From Owenia fusiformis (lineage: Eukaryota; Annelida; Polychaeta; Sabellida; Oweniidae), in assembly GCA_903813345.2 (NCBI GenBank), contig CAIIXF020000007.1:9927730-9991729 (forward strand): DNA of 64,000 nt, written 5' to 3'. The notes under the pieces were generated by a model. The model did not search any database. It saw only the letters and a list, made by a program, of their open reading frames with translations, and had not been told where the DNA came from. Both the position numbers and the translations under genes were made by a program. Every line of letters begins with the position of its first letter. Position 1 is the first letter of the stretch. Below, piece by piece: positions 40,100 through 51,500 of the stretch.

Positions 40100-41200
40100 G
40101 AATAGAAATGTCAGGGAAATTGATTTAATTTCCAGGTGCTGGAAAGGTCAGGGAATGTTAAAACTGGGTCAAAAAGAGTCAAAAATGTCCGGGAATTTTG
40201 AAACAGTAGATATGTCAGGGAATTTTGTATCAATGTTGAAATATAATGTTCCAGCAAAATACATTTTAGGCTATGACAGGATATCAATGAAATCCAAATT
40301 CTAACATTCAGTTGTTTCCACAAAGCTGTCTGTTCCACAGTCTGGTCTTACATCAGTCTATTCATCTGCCCATCTGTCAAGGCAATAACTCAAATATCAG
40401 TTCACAGATTTTGTTCAAACTTTATGAACTGATGCTTTGGTCATATAGGGCCTCTGCTCAAAAAGACACTTTCACCATTTTTGGTTCAGATTAATTGTGC
40501 AGATGGGCACATGCTCTAGAAAAAAGGTTGTTGCTACTCAAAAAGTTGCTGTTTTCAGAAGAAGCATGATTCCTGATAATACAAATACCGAATATTTTAT
40601 TTGGTATCATGGGACTATTCCGTATAGTGTCGCTACTAGAGAAGGAATTTCTAATATGGTGTCATGTCTTGGTGTGGATTTTCCCAAAGGGAGAAGACAA
40701 TAGTAATGCCAGGTTATTGTTATCATATAATGTTAACAATGATCAGTAGTTGACAAATTATAGTTTGAAATGCTTAGAATGCACCATTTACAATGTAAAT
40801 TTTTAAAAATTTCGGGAGGTGAACCGCAGTATTCGCTTTTGGGTTTCGCTTCACTCATAGTGATGCAAACCCAAATAATTTCACCCCCTTAACATTTACT
40901 GGGTACTCCCTGTACAAGTATGTTTACCTTTAACCTTATGCAATGTAAAATCTGTAAAATTAAAAATGTAATCTATCAGGAATAAATTGGTGAATAAGAT
41001 GGCTTTTAGAAGTAATTCTAAGTTACCGGTATGAGAAAATGGTACTAAATGAGAACCCCAAAATGTTTCATAATATGTCTTGTCTTAAATAATACAGTTG
41101 TTTGAGACTTTTTAGTGGGATGGGCAAGACTTTCCTTTTTGCCTGAAAATGTCAGGGATTTTCATTTTAAAAAGGTGTATGAACCCTGTTATAATGAAGG
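40100..41200. repeat. Unclassified insertion in the right arm
   Basis: This segment interrupts the right arm relative to the left. It includes tandem GTCAGGGAATTTT / GGTCAGGGAATGTT-like motifs (40110-40230). Short plus-strand frames (40312-40703) have no recognisable domain. Probably another repeat. Confidence 0.4.
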
Positions 41201-41958
41201 CAAACCCCACTTTTAAACTAAAACTTTATATATGAGTTTTATATAAGGCTGGTTACCTCTACCCCCCCCCCCCCCATATACTCCCCCCATCCCTAGCATG
41301 ATGTAATACCTACAACACTTATATGTATCTTCCAGAATTGCTTGATATAGATTATGGTAACAGAATTGTATCTCAAGTCAACTTAAAATCTGTATTTATA
41401 GGGAAACGTAATCACCTACTATTATAAGGGCGACGCCCACTTTTGATCACCTATGTAATTGTATGGTCTGTGACACTTACCAATCATGTGAATAACAATA
41501 TCTATTATATTTAAACAAATGTCTGAACTGTCCTGATAATTCTTAGAGTACTAACATGTTCTGATATCTGTTGAGTTGAAAAATAATGCCTATTCTGTAT
41601 GATGTAGAGGTAAAGGTTTTACCAAAATTATGGACTTTTTCAACAAAGATCATGGTTTCCATGACAACCATTAATGACAGATCATTGAAACTTTGCATAC
41701 TAGTTAAGAATGATATTAACAACTTCCAGTAAAGTTATTGTGATGATTAAGGATCAACTGAAAAAGTTATTCAAGGATAATAAAGTACCCCCTGTTATTT
41801 TCTATATTAGGGTCTAAAACCCCACTTTGGCAACTTTCGCCCCGGATACGGCGCGTCAGACAAAAAAATTCTGAAGTATCACATAAAAATACATAAGAAA
41901 CAAGTAATTTCAATTTGTTCACTGGTAAAAACATTTTTGTGTCCTAGCTTACTACCTA

Positions 41959-42506
41959 AACATAATCCTGTTTATACGAAGAAGAGATTCCAGAATTGTT
42001 TAAAATACACGAAAGAACAAATCTAATAATTTACTCCACCATTACTTCCTAAAGTGACATATTCACTTTATGATATGGCCGAACCTACGTGGTGAGTTAG
42101 GCCATATCAGTATTGAGTTAAGGAAATACCCACTCAACAATTATAAACATTAACAGATTGTGTGGATTTATGTTAAGCATAGTGTATCAGTGGACGTCAT
42201 AATACTCATTGCTTGCCATAAATCCAGGACTGGCACTTACTAGTAAAGAATACTTTTTTTAAATACAATAAACTGTTGATGGAACTGGCCAAGGTTTATA
42301 TGAACACAAACTAGCTTTTTATAGATTTGAAATTGTGTGTTTTTTGACTAGAGCTAAGTTGGCAACGTTGGCATTGAGCTCAGTTAGTGACTGGGTGAAA
42401 ATAGTTCAGTTTTTAACTGTTCCTGGTTCACCACCTTTACATTTATCCAAGCTGAGCTGACCATTTCTTTGCAAAAATGGATGTGTTTCTAACTGGCGCC
42501 CAGTTT
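41959..42506. other. 3' flank / likely 3'UTR of the channel gene
   Basis: No coding sequence seen. A hairpin GATATGGCC...GGCCATATC lies at 42076-42112. On the minus strand this follows the channel stop codon and should contain its 3'UTR. I could not pick a convincing poly(A) signal. Confidence 0.4.
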
Positions 42507-45500
42507 TCATTGTTCTACAGGCGGCATGTTTATTGTTGGATTTTTCTTTCGAGATTGTACTGAAGAGTCAGTTGTGGCAGTAGAATTAGTAGCCAATGGA
42601 ATACTTTCACTCTCGGAAGGGATTGTCGAAGTTTGACTGCTCCTACAATCAATGATACAGTTGCCACTCATTATTTTTTTGTTGAGATTTCAGGACAGGA
42701 ATCCATTCATAGTGAAAGTACAGGGTACCTCATAAATAATTAGTATACTAATTATACTCTCATATTACATAATTTATACATTTTCAAATCAGGAAAGAAC
42801 TTACTCTAAGTTAATCTATTTTGTCTTTAGCTTTCAAATAATTGTTGGTAATTGTATGCTGTTTTATTATATCATATTGAACATTTGAAGATTTTATTAT
42901 GTCATCTTTTATTGAAAAAATGGAAGGAAATTTGAATATTTGAAAAACAAAAATGCAAACTTTTTTGGGAAAATGTATAAAACAACTTTTTCAGTCATGG
43001 AAACCAGTTTACAAAAAATGATAAAAATTTTCAAATATCAGGTAAAAAATATCATATCAATGTTACATTTTTACATAAAATTAATTTGGGTGTGGAAAAT
43101 ATTTTCTTCAAGCTAAAAACAATATTAATATTCTACCTGACTTATGAGCACGTGCAGTAGGCGAGTAGAAATTAATACTAACTTGTATTTTTCCGAGAAG
43201 GTGTCATATAATTCAGGGTAGTCCTTACGTATGCTTTCTAACCGGGCCTGAGCTACACTCTCAATCTTTCTGCCCATTTGTGGGTACTCAGTCAAGACAG
43301 ATTTAAAGTTTTCCCTGGAAAGCAGGTACAAGTCACACATCTCAAGGGCAACAACAGAAGCCACACGCCTTTCATCCATCAACAAAGCAATTTCTGAAAT
43401 AAAGTCAGAACTGTTGGAAATTTTAGTAAATAGGGATGGCATTGAATGATGTAAGCAAAAAAAAATTCTGACATCTGATTTGATTTTTTATCTAACTCCT
43501 CCTATCACTTTAATCCATGTGGGTTCAATTACAAAACTGTAACCATTTGTTACTGACACCAAATATGATGGCTATAACAATATTTAGCTGACATTTTTAA
43601 CCTCTTGACTACCTTGAGTGACTAGATTTCTCGTCATTTCAGAAATGACCTTGAAACCTAGAGTGACGAGAAAATCCGTCACAAAGCTTTTTCACTAAAA
43701 TTGCTCTTATTTGAACAATTTTCATCCAATTTACACAAAAATTGTTTCAAAATGTGTAGAAATGATCTCTGCTGTCTCGTTGTACTAAGTTGAGCATTTA
43801 AAATTGTATAGGTACGTTGTAAAATGTCAAAAGCTGCAAAAAATTCTCTGGCTTCAACTGATTTAAGAGCCTGGGATAAAAACATAAGCGCATAATGTCT
43901 GCTCCAAATACAGAATAATAAAACATTTCAACATTGTTTACCTCCGAAGTGTTGACCATCACCCAATCTATTGACAACCTCCCCATTAGGAAGAACAACC
44001 TCAACCTTCCCATGTTCTATGAAATACATAGAATCACCTTTCTTGCCTGAAACAAATAGATAATTTGTTAACAAGTGAACTTTGATAGAGGATTTGTTTA
44101 TTTCTTTTGAACAAGATTGCCAATTGTCAGAGAAACTTTAAGAAAAATGCAGAATTTTTTGAATATTAAAAAAGGAGACAAGAACTTACTTATAATTTGG
44201 GAATTTATTTGTGGTAAATCAAGTTTTTTCTATCAAAGATATCAATATATATGACCATTCCATTTGAAAACATCTGGTTATACTGATGCACTGTGCAGGG
44301 GCGGATCTGGGAACCAACAAGGGGGGGGGCCCAAATTTCAGGTCAGAGAAAAAAACTTTCGCGCTTGCGCAGAAAAAAATTTTGGGCCCCTAAAACCCAA
44401 AAGTGGGCCCAAATTTTGAAATTTTGAGGCCCATTTTCTTCAAAATTTGGCCTGAAATTAAAAAATAAGGCCTTAAAAGGCCCAGTTATGACCAAAAAGG
44501 CCCACTTTTTGGGGCCTTAAGGCCTTATTTGGCCCAAAATTTTTTTGGGCCCAATTTTTTTTTTCTGGGCCCACCCAAGGGGGGGGGCCCGGGCCCCCAG
44601 GCCAGTGCTGTAATTGTAACAATGAATTTTAGAGCATTTAAAAAATGGTTTGGCAATGCAGCCCTGATTTCTAACCTGCCTGGATTATTCTATCCCCTGG
44701 GAGATACACTTCAAAATGCATCTTCATTATGACATCACACACAAAATCACTGGAGCCTTGGGCTAAGAAATCAACAGTGTCTACAAGTGGTTTACAATTG
44801 TGCAGCATGATCTCCTATAAAGGAAGAAGGGATGAGTCAATGTTCAAAAGCCTGGGCTAAGAAATCTGCATCTTCTACAAGTGGTATTCTATTGAGAAGG
44901 TAACATTATCTAGAGAATCAAAATCTGAAAATGCCTACTAAATTAATGTTTTACAGAAGTCAACATTTTGAGGCAAATATATATAATTTCTCACCTTCTT
45001 CAGTTCATTTGACATATGAGGTTCATGAGCGATGAGCTCTTCATCAAAGTATTTCCGTTGGTATTTATGATCATAGTAGTCCAAAACTCTCTTCTGTAGA
45101 CTATAAGGGACCCTCCTGTAACGCATGTACTCCTTTGCTTGCGCAATCTACAGGTGGAAGAAATTAATACAAAATTTAATTGATGTAAAATATTTTGAAA
45201 GTAATTTGTTAAAAAAAGGATCACAATAACAAAAAAAATTGAAAATTATGAAGTAGGCTAAATTATTCTGATATTAAATGTATGTATTTGTATATTATAT
45301 TAGGCAAAGAATCATCTTGAGATAATGTTTTATTCAATTTTTTTCTCCACAAGGTATGCATTTTGATCCAAGTATGCTTACATAAGAGAGGTTAAGCTCC
45401 ACATTTTTCAGAGAACTCGTACGTGAATGTGCAGAATTAACAATGGCGAATGGTTATATTCTAAGTTGGTACACTGGCTTGGGGATGTCTGATTGCGTGG

Positions 45501-48500
45501 CCGAAGGCGGCGCATCTTTGGGGGTTTGGGGAATACTCCCCGGGAATTTTTTTCCGGAGACATTATTTGATCCAATCTGAGCATTTTTATCACCTTGAAA
45601 TGGTTCTATTCTGATAAAACTTAATGGTTAAATATACAAATACAGAATCATCAATAATGTGCAAACAAATTAATGCATTTGACACATTTTTTTTTTTTTT
45701 CAAATTCATTTGGTACACACGGGCATAATGTACGTGACAGGCACTACGCCCATGATTAATGATCATGGACCTTCACTGTTCAGATTAGGAGATGTTCAGA
45801 TTTTCTAGGTTTTTTTAACATGGGAGTCAATGAGAGTAAAAAATGGGACCGAAAAAAAATGTTCAAATTGGAAGGTGTTCAGATTAGCCAGGTGTTCGGA
45901 TATACAGGTTCTACTGTATATGAATCATTCTCCCCTTTGTAGTATGACATATAAGGAAAATAGTTGAAATAAACATCATAAAAAATATTCGAGAGGGAGA
46001 AAGTAATCCGGGGTCATAATAGTACACATTCACATACAAGTTATTTTAAAAATGTTTAGCTTAACCTCCTTAGGCCATAAGAAGTAGATTCTTTGTTTTG
46101 CGTCCTGACAAAATCCAATTCATGCAAGGGTACAAGAAAAACAAACACAAACTCAAGAAAAAACACAAACTTGTTTGCTGAGAAATGTATACATTTTATG
46201 GGCATAAAAAGGGATGACATACCAATTTGCAGTGACTACAAACACATATCTATACATTTCATACAATATATTTAAACATAGCTATTATTCAAGGGTAAAA
46301 AATAAGAAAATACACAATGTATGTCAAAGTAACCAATAACACTGTCAATTTTGATGCACATCAAATTATCCGCCATTTCGTCTGCTTCTCATTGAACGAA
46401 ATGCAATGGTACTTTCTGACCCTTGTTATTGCAGTATTGCTATTTGGATGTGTTTGTTTTTTCTGATTTACTCAAAATCGTGCAAGCAAGGGGACGCAAA
46501 ACAAAGAATCTACTTCTTATGGCCTTATTGTTGAATATTACATGTTGGACTTAAATACAGGTTGGTACACAGACCTTTTTATTGTATGTCTTTTCTGGTC
46601 TGTTTACTGTTTGTATGAGATTGTTTGTGGATACTATGAACAAACAATACAATGTTGCCCCCATCATCATACTAAATATAGTGCACCATATCTCCAGAGG
46701 AGATCTTGAGACATCTGAACCGAACCCAATGCAAACCATCTGTGACATGGCACGAAACAATGAATGCGTGTATTTATCCAAGTTGGTTGCACTTGGAAGC
46801 TGAAAAAATTAATGTAGCATAACTTTTTTATATTACCTTTTCATTGTACATCCTCCCTGATGAGTCCATTGAGAGAAGGAGGCCAGACATGTTTCCGATG
46901 AAAAGTGCATAGAAGGTTGCGCCCATCATCATGCTCACCATCGTTAACCAAATCTCGAGGATGTTTCTTGGGGGATACTGGCCATACCCAATACTCAGCA
47001 TATGTGACATGGCTTTGAACAATGAATATGTATATTTTTCCACACCCGTTACATTTGGTAACTGGAAATACATGAAACAATTTTGTAAAGAAAATATGGT
47101 GTGCTGATTATACACCAATGACACAGTTTCCCCCTGACAAACTATATCCTCAAGATCTGTTGAACTTGATGCTTAGGTGGAACCTGGTCTATGGGTGCAT
47201 TATTTATTATTAAACCCTACTATACTTTTTATTCATAATTTATTATATGCAACTTACACAATCGATAGACTTGAACACAAACCTTTTTATCTGGAAAAAA
47301 TTTCTTACCTTGTATAGTTAGCAGTATGGCCAATTCAAAAACTGAGAAAACTTCTCAAACCTTTTTTACATACATTCTACATTAAGTACTTTTTAAATTT
47401 TCGCTAATAAGTCTATTGATTGTGTTAAGTTACATATAGATATCAATATGTATTGAAAATAGTTTATGGTTAATTAGGATGAAAAAGATGAGCTATTAAA
47501 ACCCTTTAAATAATGAGCTTGAGAAAAATGCTGTGATATCATAAGAAAATAGCTCTATTCAAAAACTGAAATCTTATTCTATTGACAACTGTTGTTTATC
47601 ATGACAATAGGAATAATATGATTTAATAATTTGATTATGAAAAACTATGATGTAGTTCAAAATTTAAAGTGTAAAAAATGTCAGCAGTGAGTTATTTTAC
47701 ATAGTGAGTATGACTAATATGAGATTAGTCCCACATTCATTTCAATCGAGTAGAAAATTTTAATTTCAAGATTTTCTTGAAAATTTTGACGAGTGAAATT
47801 TTTTGAATAAGATTTAGTCTTTTTAAGAAAAGTAGTCATTGAAATAAAAAAACATACAGTATAGCAAATCCCTTTTAACGGATTCATTTTGCAGATTTTC
47901 AGAATATGCCAAAAAAGTATAAAACTATCATAAACACTAATAATACTCAGGTATTTTTGTATTTTTGTTTTCTTGCCTAATTAATTTTAATTAACTCATA
48001 ATTGGAAAAAATTAAATAAAAGAACACTGATTTATAATTTTTTTTAACTTTTGAGCAAAATACAATTTAATTCCATTTCTAAACTGAAAGACATAGATTT
48101 TACCTTTCTATAGTGTTCTTACATGTAAATTGTTGATTGTAACCCAGCTGTCAGCTGGAAAGTCATTGATATACATAATGAAGAACTGCATACAGCCATT
48201 CCAGTGAGACATCACCAATACCATCATGATCAGGTTGAAAATACGGATCACACTTGCATCAATGTCCAGTATCTGTAATAACAATTGTACAGATTTATAT
48301 GGTGGAATCCTTTGTAAATATCCAAAATATCTGCTAAGATATGTCAAGGTAATCTTTTTTGCCTTAAATGTTCTGTACATATAATTGATAAGCCCAGGCC
48401 TGTAGCACCCCCCCCCCCCCCCCCCCCACCTCCCGGCCAAGAATTCTTTCAAATAAAGCAGTTCTCACGTTTCTAAGCACTTTTCAAGTGATTTGGGGCG

Positions 48501-51500
48501 AATGTTGTCAGATGTGAATCCTCTGGAATTTTTAAAAAATTGAAACGCTTTGGCAAAAGCTGGCTAGGGGCCTGCAGCCTTATAATGTAAAACATTATTC
48601 TAAAAAAAATTCTGATAAAAATATCAGACACAAATTTTCCACTTTGCTTTTTATAGATTTAGTTACCTCTTCCATCTTATAGATGTATCTCAACAACCTA
48701 GCCATTCTTAATATCTTCAGTAAACTCAGAAATTTGGTTAACCTGCAATATAAATCACATGACTTATATATATTCTTACAATCAAATTACTTAAGGTTGG
48801 TCTTGGAAGTCAGATTTGCAAAAAAATCCTATCAATCCATTCCATTCCCTTGTCCAGAAAATAACGAAAGTACCATTGATGCACATTATGGGGATAGGAC
48901 CTACAGACCTATGTCTGAACGAATTTTCTCTTTATATCGACACTGACAGAGAAATAATCACTCTCTCCAACAGATGAAAATGAAAACAATAATTACATCA
49001 GGTTCAATTTGATTTATATTCATCAAACTTTGTTCAAGATAGAGAACAGAACAGAATTTGTTGGATATTTATATCCCTTTAGGGGATTTCTGAATTGTTA
49101 TTCCAATTTTACTTCCAATGGTGTCTAAATTTCAAATGTTAACTTTAAGGTTTAACCATGCCACATGCAGATACAATCTTAATTGATTTTATGCATTTTT
49201 AAATGCTTTAAATTTCAGGATGTTTGCTGGGCAGCTTTTCCGAAGTGGCATTCTATTTCAAAATGATTGCATTCTGGGAGTTTCCTGATAATAGCAAATT
49301 GCAGATCTTCTTCATATATGAATTCAAATGGCTTGCAGTATCACCTTCACAATCTGCTTCAAAGGACTTTCAAAATACCCCATGTTTTTATTGTTTGGTT
49401 GAACCTGCCGAAACTGTTATCAATTTTCTTATTCATTTGAAAATAGTAAATGAAATACAGAATTTTCATATTATATAATAAATAACTGCAGATACACTTA
49501 TTTTGACACTACATGTACTTAATTTGATGGATTTGCTCAATTTCAAATATTGGCGGCTATTTAATTTGGCGGATTCAGGACTGAAGTTTAATTTTTGTCT
49601 ATGTTTATGTCATAAGGACAGGTATTTACTAAGATATTTTCTGTATTTCTTTTGGAATAATGTAGAATTGATAACATGTAACAGGAAAAGGGGCCCCAGA
49701 AGGTTAATTTCTTAAGTGCATTGGACGAAAATTAAGAACTGAAATTTGACGGATTTTCTGAATCCGCCAATCCGTCAAATTAAAATGGGAGCCAAATTAA
49801 GTGTAACTACAGTAGTGTGTATAATCACACTACCCTACCACGTGACCACGTTTAAAAGGGAAACAAGGTACAGCTTAGTTGCAAATGGAGGACGTGGGTT
49901 TAATTCCATATTTCAGAACGTAAAATACATTTTACATTTATTTTTAGTGTTCTACCAGACATAGAATTGATTCATCAAGCAGTGTGTAGAATATTGTTGG
50001 CAAAAAACCACTATAGGCAAAGATAGATAATAGTGGGCGCAGTGAAGCAAAACACGAATGCAATACACGATACATTTCAGTAAATCTATCAACGTACAGG
50101 GAGCATGTAAGTTTCCCTTCGAAAATGTTACATTGATATGTAACAAAAAAACCAGTTAACTGTTATTTAAACTGTGTGTCATCGTGTTATAGGTGGATAC
50201 GTTTTCTAGTATGTTAGTCAACTGTATTTTTGTGAATTTGAATAAAACATTTTGAATGATCGGTTTTTGAGGACGGTAGTGAATTAGACCATTCAAGGGG
50301 TTCTATAGAAAGATTCTTCACATGTAGGTCAGGCAATTTTAATTATTCTGAGTAGCAGATAGTCATTAATACTGAGAGCGGATAGTCATTTATCATTAAC
50401 GTGTTAATATTTAATTTCGTTATTTTATTTCAATTTGATACCTTAGTAACACGTATAATCTAGCGTTCTTGTTAATTTAATGACTAAAATGCATACGACC
50501 TGAAAGCCCGTGTCTAAATCTACAAAATAATGTTTACTTTATTTGGATTAAATAACAATTGATGACACCTCAAAGCATCAACAGGCGGCCTTTTTAGCAT
50601 TACTTTCACTGTTTGCAACGTAAATGTACATGAGGTCTGGACATAGTATGTCTGTATAATCAGCTTACTTTCTCGCTCCCTGTACTATTGAACAATTTAC
50701 ATTCCTTGTACCCTGTATTGATCAACTTTTGCAACTGTGTACCGTGTACTATGACATATCAAATATTTTAAAATCTAAAACGATATTATTTACATTCTTT
50801 CTTCAACTATCACATAACTTGGAACATGGACTTCACTATTGCACCACTGAAGTGTAGCGAATAGCAATATTGACTCACTCCGAGCACCAAACGTATTAAC
50901 CTTTTGACTAAGCAGTCGATATACTCAAAAGCGACCTGGTTGAAAGCCAAAAGATTCGCGCATGCGCGATCGAGGTAGGGTAGTGTGATAATATAAACAC
51001 AAATAGCAATTTAGTTTCTTGAAAAAATACTTTTATTGCAAAATATATTGTCTAGTTAAATACAGTAGACTGTGCTATCAAAAACTATCTTGATTTCAAA
51101 TGAGATCATAAGAATTTAGGATTTATTTATTCCAGAACCCCAAAAAATCATTAGCGAGGCTTTGCATAATTCTTTAGCCAAATGTTGCATCATCAATGCG
51201 TGTAATGTCACTAATCCTTATGCAACCAGTGCAATATCCAGCAATATGGCAATGAACAAACACATGGCCATGGCAAACTCATAGAATGAGGCTTCTGTGT
51301 TGGTCAGTACTTAGTATAAAAGTTCATGCAGATTGTTCTCAGACTATGAGTGTTTACACCTAGTTTACATGTTGGTAAATGAATTGGTTTTCATTCAACA
51401 AAATTTAAGTTTCTCCAAATGATGCATTCAATTCGTGGGAAATTATATGATGTAAAATGTAAAGAGCTGCATGCATTTGCATTCAAATGGCAAATAGAGA

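Larger units (their letters stand above)
30412..41958. mobile_element. Long inverted-repeat DNA transposon, decayed, hosting an LTR retrotransposon
   Basis: The left end TAGGTAGTAAGCTAGGACAC at 30412 is matched in reverse complement at 41939-41958. The arms run about 750 bp with high similarity (left to about 31160, right from about 41200). They continue as diverged sub-terminal repeats: 31190-31540 on the left resembles 30840-31190 and matches 39905-40100 on the right. Both arms carry G-runs (C-runs on the right). Possible 3-bp flanks AAC are weak. The interior encodes fragments of a conserved transposon-type protein (38733-38850 and 39600-39820, minus). Short 3-4 bp duplications and an XPG-like protein would suit Academ-type elements; that is inference. 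Confidence 0.65.

Noticed and set aside
45408-45593. Frame with SRGVFPKPPKMRRLRP-like peptide as an exon
   Set aside because: No splice sites in a matching phase and no similarity; the channel frame passes directly from pore exon 8 to 44995-45147.
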